Shown here in pieces: positions 23,402-34,801 of a stretch of 64,000 nt of DNA. The stretch comes from Sanghuangporus weigelae (Eukaryota > Basidiomycota > Agaricomycetes > Hymenochaetales > Hymenochaetaceae): contig CP137322.1 in assembly GCA_033182465.1 (NCBI GenBank), positions 1,302,001 through 1,366,000 of the forward strand, in the 5' to 3' direction. Within the stretch, counting starts at the first letter, position 1; each line of letters begins with the position of its first letter. The translations under genes were made by a program, and so were the position numbers. The notes below the pieces were generated by a model. The model had not been told where the DNA came from and did not search any database. It saw only the letters and a program-made list of their open reading frames with translations.

Positions 23402-24409
23402 AGTGAAAGAGCAAGTAGAAGTACGGGTATAATGAAATGAACTCCTGCAAGTTGCTTGCTAGGAACCATATGTTTATGGATATCCTTTTACTGCTAAATA
23501 TTCTCACGGCTGAGCACGTGAGGGAATCACGTATTTCCTTTCCAATTTATTTTCACATTGAATCACAATATTGATTTCAGTGCCACTGAACGAACCAGCG
23601 GATTTTACGGTTCAAAATTTCAAGAACGTTCTCATTTTTTCATGCAATTGCCTGGAAGCGTCCTTATGCAACGCAAATCGGCTATTTGTAAACATTGCGT
23701 AATAGTGCAATGGACCGTGTCATTTTCTCAGACAAGAACTCGGAGGTGTCGGCGCGGCTGTCGAAATCCACTGTATGAGAGCGGAAGGTTTTTTACTTCC
23801 GTTCGAACGGACGCACATCCCTTTGTATGTCCGGTCAACTTAAGAACAAGGAGCTCTGACTAGGTCCCAATGGTACAGGTACTGCAACAATGTCGAGTTC
23901 CACGGAATTTGACTATAGTTTCAAGTGACCTTCTGGCGAGTGTTCGGATTCTTTTCTAAGGAAAGTTAGGCGGAGTGACTCTATTTATCTTCGGCATGGT
24001 CGAGCTGATCTGTGCTCTTCTCAAACTGATGTGCCGGGGCTGGCGTACTGCATTCCGTGGGTCAACTTCTACCGTAATTGACTAGAGATCATTGATTATG
24101 CTATTTTCTCTTCTCAAGGTCCTGTGCTAGGCTTGATGCATACGACAACTTGGGATAATGGCAGAGTCAGCATTCCTGAAAAGCTATCTCCTCTTGGGTC
24201 GGGCTTCTGATCTTTCTGATCTCATCAACTATGCCGACGTGATTTCATGAGTGCGCACCACCGAACCCGGATCTTTTCTCTCATGCTCATGGTGCTTTCA
24301 ATCGCTTGAGCACAGGAATGTCAACTATAATTACCGACGACTCGTTTTAATGCGTCGGACTAGTTGTCTCTCTGCAGGGGCACTTTCAAGCCTCACTTGT
24401 CTCATAGTT
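23402..24409. other. Divergent intergenic region, about 1 kb
   Basis: Shared upstream region of SEY1 (minus) and the transmembrane cupredoxin gene (plus). No credible coding sequence. Confidence 0.55.
23515..23520. promoter_or_regulatory. CACGTG E-box-like site
   Basis: Lies 114 bp upstream of the SEY1 ATG, in the context GCACGTGA. Confidence 0.4.
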
Positions 24410-25980
24410 ATGCTCATCAAGGACCGAATTCAATTTCTCTGCTCCATTCTTTTGCTGGTTATTAATTTAAGCTATGTTTCTAGCCAAGCTACACATACCG
24501 TAAGCTTCATTAGTGACGTACGTGCGCTCAAATGCTCACCCTTTCTTGTTCTTTTAGGTCACCGTCGGTGTCAGGGGGAGTTTCTATGATCCTCCTACCA
24601 CGAACGCTTTGGAGGGCGACATTGTGACTTTCATCTTTGGAGGAATGTACGTTGCGTTCTTTCCTGAACGACGTCTCGCGCTGAAGACCAGCGTTACCCA
24701 AAGAATTCACGGGGTAACTCAATCTTCCTTCTCACAACCTTGCTCCCCTCTTGCGGGTGGCTTCAGCAGTGGACTGCTCGGTACCAACGGTAGTACAAAC
24801 ATAGAAGCCCCGACATGGAGTATCATAATCTCGAACGCTTCAGAACGTGAGCAAAACTTGTCATAGTTCAAACGTCCTTCAATAAGTGATCCTTTTTGCC
24901 AGCCATCTGGTTCTTTTGTGAAGCAACTAAGCCACAATCTCATTGTGCTGCTGGGATGGTTGGGTGAGATCGGTCTTTGAATTGATTACCACGTTTATTG
25001 ATCATCTTCCAGGGCGATAAACGCACCTTCTGACCAGTACCTTCAATTTCAATCGGCTGCAAAGGCCGTGACGGGGACGCCTACGGTACGTTTTCTAATT
25101 TTCAATTGTACCCTTTGCCTAACGCTTTCGTCAGCCATCGCCAACATTAATCTTGACCGGGATAGGCGCTTTCGCCACTGCGAGTCCGACTACAATCTCA
25201 TTATCGCCATCGTCCGCGTCAGCTTTATTCTCAAGCTCGAGCTCGAGCTCAGACACTTTATCTGCACCGTCCTCTACATCCTCCGAGGAAAGTAGTAGCA
25301 GAGGCGTCCCCGTCGGCGCTGTTGCGGGAGGCGTGGCAGCCGGAATCGTGGCACTAGTCGTAATAATTCTTCTCCTGTTCCTACTCTACCGACGGAGGAG
25401 CAAGAGGGTTCGCGATGGGAATGGATTCACAACAGGAAAGGAGCGAACCCCATCTACCCCTCTCTTTAAACGTGGTATTTCAGACTCTATTGCTGACTTG
25501 GACTTTTCTGACTCTGAGACGAGTCGAGCCGGTAGTCGAATGCGCCGTCAAGCGAGTTCTAGTGCATTCTCCTCGAACATGGAGAGCATGGATCGAACGG
25601 CACAGAGGCAGCCAACCAGTAGAATTGTCGGCGCCAACCATCAGCGTGATTTTAGCGAGGTCACCATGGAGGATGCGTTCACCATGTTACCGACTCGCCA
25701 CCCATACGCTCAAACGCAAAATACTCAAGAAGCGCCATCGCCGCCATCCGCAGTCTTAGATCACTCAGCGGCTAATATGCACGAAATCGCAAAAGAGGTT
25801 GCTGCACTTCTACGGTCAGCAAATACTCTGCCTCCAGGCATCGTTACTCCTCCTGTGGTCGATCCTAGGTTATCTCACACCCGCAGTGCACGCCAGCTTC
25901 CGAATCCAGCGCATTATTTGCCTCCTGAGCCTGTACCGGAAGAGCCTGAATCACCAGCTTTGCCTCGTTACGAGCGGTGA
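24410..25980 (+). CDS. Cupredoxin-domain membrane protein, single-pass
   Basis: Six exons (24410-24499, 24558-24646, 24704-24846, 24903-24963, 25013-25085, 25135-25980) encode 433 aa. A signal peptide (about residues 1-25, with LCSILLLVINLSYVSSQ) leads into one cupredoxin domain. Apparent type-1 copper ligands are His in IHGVTQS, Cys in WFFCEATKPQ, His in QSHCAAG and Met in AGMVGAIN. After a Ser-rich stalk there is one transmembrane helix (GVAAGIVALVVIILLLFLLY) with a basic stop-transfer RRRSKR. A cytosolic tail of about 200 residues follows, rich in Ser/Pro and charged residues, with no domain I recognise. The paralogue at 7145-7977 shares the ligand pattern and three intron positions but ends in a GPI-type signal. 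Function beyond copper binding at the surface is unknown; the tail suggests signalling or wall-sensing, which is inference. Confidence 0.9.
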
Positions 25981-26374
25981 TGTGTTTGCATTTCCTACAA
26001 ACCACACACTCTTTCCATCAAATTCTTATTTCGAACGTCTTCTGTATTTAAGTTTGCTCCGTCGACCGCTGTGCATGCGCTATCTATTTCGGTCAAGCCA
26101 TTCGTTTCATTCGGTTTTTTTTTTTTTTTTTTTTTGATTCGTGGATCCGTTCAATTTCCTGATGTTGTTTGTTTTATCACCCTTCTGAAAGATTTCCCTC
26201 ATGAACAATTTTCAGGACATGACTGTGCACCTTCTTTAAAAATCTCCGAAAGAGTCTTCAGGACCCTCTGAAAAAAGACACGCGAACGCATGATAATAAA
26301 AGCAACGATAAATAGTTACATCCAGAACGACGAATACGAAGCTATGCATGATCCTTACATCATGCGATCTGCTC
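25981..26374. other. Convergent 3' intergenic region with poly-T tract
   Basis: Between the cupredoxin and GH16 stops. It carries the T homopolymer listed separately and otherwise looks like 3' UTR sequence. Confidence 0.6.
26115..26135. repeat. Poly-T homopolymer, 21 T
   Basis: Uninterrupted run of 21 T, flanked by TCGG and GATTC. On the minus strand it is an A-run downstream of the GH16 stop. There is no neighbouring element that would make it a retrotransposon tail. Confidence 0.9.
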
Positions 26375-27613
26375 TTATGGGGTATAGACGCGAACTGCGT
26401 TTACTTCCCAGTATGCATCCTTGAACTTGTCCGGATTCTGATCAACATCTTTGAAAGCGTGAGGTGAGCGCAAGTTCTCGATGAATCCGACCTGCTGTAC
26501 TTACAGTCCTCACATTTACCGCCGCACGAAAAGGAGCTGCCAGCCCAGTCTCCCTGCATACGTCCCCAATTAGCCCAAGATAATCAGTAGTGAAGGCCTA
26601 ACGAGCACTTACACAGAACGTCAGATCAAACACAATATTATGCGCATCGAAATGCTGTCCCCAGTCACACATATCGGTAGGGAAAAGAGCCTCAGGTTCT
26701 CCCCAACTATCAGCTGGATTGACGGTCTTTGCGCCAGACTTGATCTCAGCGGGTACACTTGGGTCATTTCGAGCCCAGAAATAGACAGCAGCTCCGTCTT
26801 TGTTGGTGCGCCTCATGACGAACCACCCACCTCCGACGCTGTTCAAGGAACTTCCGTAAGAATTGGGCTTCGTGAAGGAGTTCCCGCAGCCTTGGTTGCT
26901 TCCTGAAGTAGCGTCGCAGTCTATGGATGTCGGAGTTCTGTGAAACTGTAAATAAGCTCGAATTGAAAATGCGAAACGAATCGTCCATTTACCCCGTCTG
27001 TTTTCTATTCTGCGACATTGTACATCCTTTCGAGGTATGCAGCGAAGCCAAGTTTGACGGTACGTCGTTCACACCCTAGTAATTCATAGTGAAGGCATTT
27101 AGACAAACAGGCAAAACATAAGGTGAGTTATCGCACTTCAAGGATGTCTATCTCGCCTCCATAAGGCCACTTCCCAGCAGTAACAGTCCAGAAAGCAGGC
27201 CAGGTGGCACATCCATAAGGCATATGCGCAACGTCAAGCACAACCACAGAGTCAGTATAAGTATTATGACTCGTAATTCTTATCGAATCGCGTCCTCGTG
27301 GCGTGGAGTCGTCTAATTTTTTCGTCGAGTCTGGACGCATTACGAAGGCCGTATCCGTGGCTGAAAGAGTTGCTGTTCAATAGATGTTCTGAGTGTTCGG
27401 AAATGATGACTTACCATACGATAAATTCTTTGCCTTCGCGGTACCCTGGTCGACGTAATTTACACGTCCATGTGTCGGGTCGTCGAACGTTTCCCACTTG
27501 AAGCCCGAGAAGAAATCATTGCCAACAAAATTATCCTTTAAATTGAACTGCCCAAAAACAGTAGGCAAAAGGAACGGCAAGATGGCAAGATAGATTGCGG
27601 AGGACCCGAACAT
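26375..27613 (-). CDS. Glycoside hydrolase family 16, beta-1,3(4)-glucanase-like
   Basis: Secreted enzyme, start MFGSSAIYLAILPFLLPTV at 27613 with a clear signal peptide, stop at 26375-26377. At least five introns. The catalytic signature is GGEIDILE (E-x-D-x-x-E pattern: nucleophile, assisting Asp and acid/base), followed after an intron by GVNDVPSN. The family context is also there: HMPYGCATWPAFWT before it and GWFVMRR and YFWARNDP after it. Cys residues in SKGCTM, STDCDATSG-like and SFSCGGKCED positions fit the fungal GH16 group acting on laminarin-like or mixed-linkage beta-glucan. No C-terminal GPI signal or carbohydrate-binding module is seen; the protein ends VRVYTP. It may act in wall remodelling or plant or fungal glucan use. 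Confidence 0.92.
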
Positions 27614-28637
27614 CTTGAACAAAGCGGAGACAATAAGCACCTGAAGCAGTTTAGTGCTGAGCTTTTCGCTCTGCACTCTCCTTAAGAAGACGCCATTCTA
27701 GACCACAGAAAATAAACCCGCATAGAAGGCAAAGCGTAGAAAGCCCTTGGCGGCGTGCAAGATCAAGAGTGCGAGTAGTCCTTAGTTACCAATTGACAAT
27801 CGGGTGGAAGATGAAATTGCGCATCCCATACTTTGAACCAGGGGGCTGACATGCCAAAGAGCTGGTTTGCTGGAAAATGGGCAATAGTTAGTTATGAGTA
27901 GCAAAGGCAAGGGATAGAATGCACGAGTTATTAGAAACACAGGTCAAGTATGCGAGCGCCGTGCATAGAGAATGGCATATTGGCTTAGTCTATCGCTAGA
28001 GCTCACTCGAGATTCATCGTCGGGCGAGTTCTCAGCAACGTCCGCAGCTTTAGACCCGTCGAGGAAATGATACGGAGTCGATCCAGTGGACTGCGAACGT
28101 AGATCCTTATTGTTTAGCTAGGGTCAGATGAAAACCTTTCCGAACAATAGGCTAGAATACGATGAAAGTATATCGCATACCCTCAGACGAGGTAGACAAG
28201 AATAATATTTGAGGGGAAGAGGGTGTGCACTCGCAACTGAACTTGAGTTTGCTCACATGGGAGATACGGACTCGAGTAGTCTCCGATCTCACCGAACCGA
28301 CGAAAATTTCGCCACTGGTCTGAGCAGCAGACTCAGTCTAATGCAACCGATATGGATCGACTGCCGATGTGAAATTCTTCTGACGGGATGCAGCTATGTG
28401 AGCGGCATGCAAATGCAATAGAGCATTCGGATGTCGTATTGTCCGACTGTTCCACGAGAGGAATAAATTCGCATTTATAGTCGTATTCTGGGATGCAAAA
28501 CTGAACAAGAAACATTCTGTTTCAGCGATACAGTCAGTCGTGAAATAGTTCATGAAAAAGGGTCGAGGATAAGGGCAACAAAAATCGCAGATTGTGATAC
28601 ACAACGGAATCATACAAAAATCTCGTGTTTATTGTTT
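27614..28637. other. Intergenic, about 1 kb, no gene seen
   Basis: Contains the 5' region of the GH16 gene and the 3' region of RAD23, both on the minus strand. Short ORFs only. Confidence 0.55.
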
Positions 28638-30195
28638 TCAGTCATCTTCAAAACCATGCTCGAAAAGATAGTTCGCGGCCATTTCTTCATTTTTGTCGCA
28701 AGCGAGGTATGCTTCTAATACTTGCTGTCGAGAGAAGCCAAGAGCCTCGAGCTAAGATTAAAGTCAGCATGGAAACTAATCTTAAAAAGTAATGATGAAG
28801 CGCACTCGTTCGATCGCTGCCCGTTCCTCAGGCGTCACTTGTAAGACATGTGTCCCCGGAGGAAGACCACCCTCGCCGCCTTCGCCTTCTTCGAATCCGC
28901 CCTCGCCACCTAAGGCACCGAGAAATTGTAATAGTGCCTCGGGATTTTGTTCAAGATATTGAGCAAGTTGCGGGTTCGATTGCGCAATCTGCTGGATCAT
29001 CGGCTGAAGAAGAGCCGGGTTCTGCATGACCGTGTTCCGGAGTTGGTTGAGTTGTGGGTCACTACCGAGACCCTCAGCACCCGCTGGAGCAGCCCCTAGA
29101 CCAGCTGCTCCAGGCAGTCCTCCGACACCAGGATGTTGTTGCTGTTGCTGTTGCTGCTGTTGAGCGAGCTAAAATTACTTCAGAATGCATATCAAAGGGA
29201 ATTGAGCATAACAAAGTACCTGGAAAAGATTCAAAGGTTGTCCAGGCTGTGTTGCTGGAGTTGCAGCAGGCTGAGGTGCGGGGACAGCAGCAGGAGCAGC
29301 AGCAGGTTGAGCAGCCGGCGCAGGTGCAACAGCGGCCGCGCCTTGCGCGGGCGTAGTCCCGCCTGGCGGTGCATTAGCAGGACCTGCAGATGGTTCTGCC
29401 TCGACATGCGCTGGTATGCCCTACGCACATTGAATTTTAAAGTCAAAGCCAACAAATAACATGAATCCTTGGCTTACATTCATTAGGTATTCAACCGCTC
29501 GATCAGGATTATTAAAGCTGGCTTTGAGGGCCCTCAATACCTGCGGTCGTTCGAAGCCCATCTCCACCATATTCTGGATCGACGCTTGAAGTGCATCTCC
29601 CGTCAAGAATGAACTCGTGTCGCCAAACGCTCGTTCTGGAGAGGTAGTAGCTGCAGGCACAGAAGACGGATCCGTCGGTGCTGGCGCCGTTGCCGGTGCC
29701 GGTGCTGGAGCTGCCGGAGTCGAGGCAGCGGGTGTAGACACGACCGGTACAGGCGCAGGAGCCGGAGTGGCTTCGGGTGCCTTCGGTGCCGCGGGAGGAG
29801 CCTTGGGCTATAGGGTCTCGTTGAGTGTGGTGAAATCATCACATCTGACGAAACGGATACCTTCGAGACCATCAGAACGATGAAATCGGTTTTCTTAATG
29901 TTATAATTCTTGATTGGCTCAGTATCTTGAAGTATCTTGCCTATGCATGCGTTAGATAATAATATAAGATGAACTTGAGAGAGCACACCAGAGTAGATGA
30001 GCTTCTGTAGCTCAGGTTTGTGGTGTTCTGATTGTTCATCACATATCTTCTGTTTGACGTCCTGGACTGTGAGCTCCTCGTCTACTTCAAGCTTGCGGGA
30101 GCAAAGTGTATAAACACGGAGCAGTGATGACAAACAGACGATAAAGAAGATACCTTGAAGACCTTTCCTTGCAATGTCTTGATAGTGAGTTCCAT
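28638..30195 (-). CDS. RAD23: Rad23 ubiquitin receptor / nucleotide excision repair protein
   Basis: Minus strand, start [14 protein letters not shown] at 30195, stop TGA at 28638-28640. Domain order is the full UBL-UBA-XPC-binding-UBA set. The ubiquitin-like domain occupies exons 1-3, with [14 protein letters not shown] and the conserved KLIYSGKIL. The first UBA has [19 protein letters not shown], the XPC/Rad4-binding helix has [18 protein letters not shown], and the last UBA has [18 protein letters not shown] and [11 protein letters not shown] at the C-terminus. Linkers are rich in Ala/Pro, and a poly-Gln run sits before the XPC-binding domain (CAG-type repeat near 29131-29161). It shuttles ubiquitylated proteins to the proteasome and stabilises Rad4/XPC in DNA repair. 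It is divergent from the LRR gene, with only 260 bp between the start codons. Confidence 0.97.
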
Positions 30196-30455
30196 GTTTG
30201 CTCGACGGTGCTAGGAAAAGATGGTGGCAAGAGGAAAGGGCAAGGGCTACTACTAAGGCGAATGCAGCTGTAACAGCCTGAGTGAGAGTGACGCGTCGTG
30301 GCGCTTATGTAATTTACCTTCCATTTTCGGACAATCACGCACCGAGGCTTCAATCAGCTTCAGACACGCCCAGGCAGGAGGCATGCCAGAGCCAGAGCCA
30401 GTCCAGCACCAACTTGAAGCACTCCACTACCGTGACTCCCCCCTCTGCGTTCGCC
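30196..30455. promoter_or_regulatory. Short divergent promoter, RAD23 / LRR gene
   Basis: Only 260 bp separate the two start codons, so transcription of both genes must begin inside it. I see no TATA box or CACGTG; there is a TGACGCGTCG stretch near 30290. Confidence 0.5.
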
Positions 30456-32537
30456 ATGGACCATGAACCGGGCGACGACTACATCCGACGCATAGCGGCT
30501 TTTATCAGGCAGAATGAAGCAAGACTTGCTCAGGCAGGCCTCAGTCGAAGGCGAAAAGCCCAAAGTCTTCCCAGTGTATTCAATCCGCTCGGATGGGTCG
30601 GTCTCGCTGGCTCTCAGGCGACGCCGAATCCAGCCGTCCTTTCAATCGACACTCACCATCTGTTCTACCTGCTGATGCGACTGGAAGCGCTAAGCATCGA
30701 CGTCGGCACGCTTGACGTTCAGCTCGACGATCTTTCGCGACCTCTTAGCTATATAGATTTTGGCCTTAACAAGGACAAGTCTGACACGTTATCTATTGCA
30801 GAATCCTTCCGCTCTTCTCTTTCTGCAGTCTCCAAGCTGTCTCTTGGCTCCGGCTGGTGGGGCAAGACAGAGCCTCTCAGCGTAGAATCCGAGCTCAAGT
30901 ACATATATAGCGCTTTTACCAAACTGCCTGCCTTGTCCATAGGTCCACCAGGCCCGAAGGTTATCGCCGAGCTCGCACAAGATCCTCCGCTCAACAATGC
31001 CATTCCCCTTGATTCCTTCAAGACTTTGGAGATACTAGAATGTATCGACGTCGACCCTCGTGCATTGCTTGGTTGGGACAACCTTGCCGTATCTCTGAGG
31101 AGTCTGACAATAAAGAGGAGCGGCCTCGACAATCCAGCGCAAATCTTCTTGGACGCTGTCGTTGACGACCAGTTGCGAAGAGAAGGAGACGCCACGAGGT
31201 CCAGAATACGTAAACTAGGTCATCGTGCATCGGGGCGTGGATTTCATAGTTCGAATTTGCCAGAGACGGTACAAGAAGAATCTGAGGACGACCTCTCCGA
31301 GGAGTCACCAACGTTTTCTCCTCTTCTCTCGCGACTTTCACCTCTTAAATGGGCCCATCTGAAGTATCTTTGTCTCGCCGATAATGCCCTTACTACTTTC
31401 CCCACGTCCATGCTCCCAGCATTAACCTCTCTCACCCATCTCGATCTTTCCTCTAACCTCCTCGTGTCCATTCCGTCTCTTTCTGCGCTTTATAACTTAA
31501 CTTCTCTCAATCTATCCGACAACATGATTGATTCCGTTCTGGGTATTTATACGAAGCTAGGGCAGGTCCTCGTTCTTAATCTCGCGCGTAACCGATTAGA
31601 CTCCTTGTGCGGATTGGAGCGGCTCATGGCATTGGAACGAGTCGACTTGCGACACAATGCTATTGACGAGAGTGCCGAGGTCGGTCGGTTAGCCGTGCTT
31701 CCGAACATTCAAGAGGTCTGGATCGAAGGCAATCCGTTCGTGGAAATAGAAGAGAACTACCGTGTGCGCTGTTTCGATTACTTTTGGAAAGAAGGGAAGT
31801 CGATCGCTTTGGATGGAACGTTACCTGGATTTTACGAGCGGATGAATCGAGCTGCAACCCTTCCCGAGCAGTCGGCGCCTCTCCGCATTCCTGTTGCAGC
31901 GTATTCTCCTCCCTCGTTTCCAGCAGGTATAGCAGCAGCGGCAGCCAAACCTCATGTAGGAAGTCCCTTGTTGTCATCCGGTTCATCTTCGAATGCACCT
32001 TCTCCGGGTTTGCAGCCTGTGATGGCTAAGCCGAAGAAGAGACGGAACAAGCGCATTGTGGCCCTGGACGGCGGCGACAGCGATTACCGTAGCAGCGAGG
32101 ATGGTGGAAGGACCAAGAGCGAGTCTCAGCGAGATTCTCGCTCAAAATCTCCTCCTGAGAGACCCACGGAAATCGTAGTCGAAACGGAAACAAAGGAGGC
32201 TCCTGTACGGCGATCACGACATTCGCGCTACCAAACTGAATTCGCCAGCCCAACCTCTCCATCAATCGACGCACTTTCATCCACCTCACCGCGTTCGGGT
32301 ACAGGAAGCCTCGGCCGAGCCAACGGTAGTCGGCGCAACCGCCTCTCCGCATCCATGTACGAGCCGCCAGGGGAAGAGTCTAGATCCGAAGGCACAATAA
32401 ACGCGACTGCGAGGCAAATGCGCGATGCCGAGAAGTTCCGCGCAAAGATCGAGGCTCTGCGCTCTGAGATGGGCGATAATTGGCTCCAAGTACTGAGTCA
32501 GAGCCAGCTCAGATCGGAAGACTCTACAAGGCGCTAG
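30456..32537 (+). CDS. Leucine-rich repeat protein, fungal conserved, intronless
   Basis: A single exon of 693 aa, unusual in this intron-rich window. I chose the ATG at 30456 although the frame is open further upstream, because the upstream residues do not look conserved and this Met begins MDHEPGDDYIRR, a start I recall in related fungal proteins. Residues 1-290 form a conserved region with SIDTHHLFYLLMRLEAL and CIDVDPRALLGWDNL. About residues 300-460 hold six or so leucine-rich repeats (LKYLCLADNALTTFP, LTHLDLSSNLLVSIPS, LTSLNLSDNMIDSV and others), ending in an LRR cap around VWIEGNPFVEIEENYR. The C-terminal 220 residues are Ser-rich and basic. It resembles S. pombe SPAC926.06c-type LRR proteins; molecular role unknown. 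Confidence 0.85.
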   Translation: MDHEPGDDYIRRIAAFIRQNEARLAQAGLSRRRKAQSLPSVFNPLGWVGLAGSQATPNPAVLSIDTHHLFYLLMRLEALSIDVGTLDVQLDDLSRPLSYIDFGLNKDKSDTLSIAESFRSSLSAVSKLSLGSGWWGKTEPLSVESELKYIYSAFTKLPALSIGPPGPKVIAELAQDPPLNNAIPLDSFKTLEILECIDVDPRALLGWDNLAVSLRSLTIKRSGLDNPAQIFLDAVVDDQLRREGDATRSRIRKLGHRASGRGFHSSNLPETVQEESEDDLSEESPTFSPLLSRLSPLKWAHLKYLCLADNALTTFPTSMLPALTSLTHLDLSSNLLVSIPSLSALYNLTSLNLSDNMIDSVLGIYTKLGQVLVLNLARNRLDSLCGLERLMALERVDLRHNAIDESAEVGRLAVLPNIQEVWIEGNPFVEIEENYRVRCFDYFWKEGKSIALDGTLPGFYERMNRAATLPEQSAPLRIPVAAYSPPSFPAGIAAAAAKPHVGSPLLSSGSSSNAPSPGLQPVMAKPKKRRNKRIVALDGGDSDYRSSEDGGRTKSESQRDSRSKSPPERPTEIVVETETKEAPVRRSRHSRYQTEFASPTSPSIDALSSTSPRSGTGSLGRANGSRRNRLSASMYEPPGEESRSEGTINATARQMRDAEKFRAKIEALRSEMGDNWLQVLSQSQLRSEDSTRR

Positions 32538-33228
32538 CGCCCTTCGTGATCTGAGTATGTTGATTCTTTTTGGGGTGTTCGTTCTCGCTCACTTGCTTTC
32601 TAATGATTTTACGGATTTCTTCGATCTCCCTTTGGTACTTACTTGTGTTCGTGTTCATGTGCTCTGTTTTCTTACCCTGTACTAATTATGCTCTTCGGAT
32701 CCCATATACCTGTTCCTTGTTCTATGTTTCGTATCATGATGTTAAATGTTAATAGAACGCAAACTCCAACAAGCCATCTGTACATTTGGGTCTGATTTTG
32801 TTCAGAACCCCGAGCTTGAGCCAAAGTACACGAATACCCTCCATTAGTAACGAATGTATATAAGACACGGGCGAGCGCGAAGAAAACTAAGAAGAAATCG
32901 AAGCTGGAGACGAGAGATGTATGACAACTATCGAAATCGGTCGAGCAGAAAAAGAAAGCTGCAGAAATGAAATAAAGGATAGCGTTCGAAAAGGGGAGGG
33001 GTAACCAGGAGGCGCTAATGGTATGGAGATGATCATTTGACGGAAGGCATATGAATCCAGGAAGGTGAGAGATGGGGGAAATATGGGCGCGATGTTCACA
33101 CAGTTACACCCGTGAACCGATTAAAGCAAGCGAAAAAAATCAAGTCGCGAAAATGCATATCGAACACATACACATTGGGCTGGAATGAAGACATGAATAT
33201 GATCTTTGAGATGAAATCTATCATTCGC
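32538..33228. other. Convergent 3' intergenic region
   Basis: About 690 bp between the LRR and ARF stops. The A/T-rich left half fits 3' UTR. No gene seen. Confidence 0.6.
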
Positions 33229-34069
<841 letters not shown>

Positions 34070-34227
34070 GATTAACTCGGGTAAAACGGATTAAAGAGCG
34101 GCAGGTGGAGGGTTGCTGACTTGCAGACTAATGCGAAAGAGGAGAAGCTTGTAGTGGTTGGAAGACTGGAAGGGAACGACAACGGAAGAAGTACCAGTGA
34201 GTGTGACGGCTAGTCACAGCTATTGAG

Positions 34228-34233
34228 CACGTG
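34228..34233. promoter_or_regulatory. CACGTG site overlapping TGACGT
   Basis: CACGTGACGT: an E-box overlapping a CRE-like half site, 159 bp upstream of the ARF ATG. Confidence 0.42.
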
Positions 34234-34606
34234 ACGTACCAAGTTGAACGTTGAACGTAATAATACTCTCTTTCTCTCCTTCCTCCATTAGCTAGCGAAT
34301 AGGCGGCCGCTATGCTTCCTGTGATGGTCTTGTGTGCCAGCCACAGCAGGAGGTATGTGATATGCATGGATTGAATGGACTATTCTCCGTGATGGTAGTC
34401 ATGGCTTACTAGACCGTAGACGGTAATGAAAAAACTGAGCAGCGAAAAGCTAAACTAATTACAACAAAGTACGGTAGGGAAGCAACGTATCGAGATACAC
34501 GCTCATTTGTTGAAGTGAATCCAAGCGTACGTACCTCATTCTTCAAAATCAAAATTAATCAGGTAATAGATAATATTAATAAGATATACCATATTTTTGA
34601 ACCTTG

Positions 34607-34612
34607 CACGTG
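34607..34612. promoter_or_regulatory. CACGTG E-box-like site
   Basis: Lies 195 bp upstream of the queuosine salvage ATG. Confidence 0.38.
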
Positions 34613-34801
34613 CCTTGGGCATCGGTCATCATTCAGAATTTTGGAGTCCATTTATTTCGATCAAGGTGCTGCTAATTGTTGTGACTCGGTTCAAAGCCTT
34701 AGTCTAGTTTCGAACGTGAAGGAAGTTAATTGTCCTATAAATTCAAGTCTTCAACGTTGAAGTTTTCAGGCCCGACCTATTACTTGAGCAGCGAAGAGAC
34801 C

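Larger units (their letters stand above)
34070..34801. other. Divergent promoter region, ARF / queuosine salvage gene
   Basis: 732 bp with A/T-rich parts and no gene. It holds one CACGTG near each gene: 34228 for ARF and 34607 for the queuosine salvage gene. Confidence 0.55.

Noticed and set aside
26115-26135. Poly-T run as a retrotransposon tail
   Set aside because: No target-site duplication or element sequence next to it; more likely slippage in a 3' intergenic region.
30282-30455. Extension of the LRR reading frame upstream of ATG 30456
   Set aside because: Open by chance with no ATG in the right place, and it would run almost to the RAD23 start.
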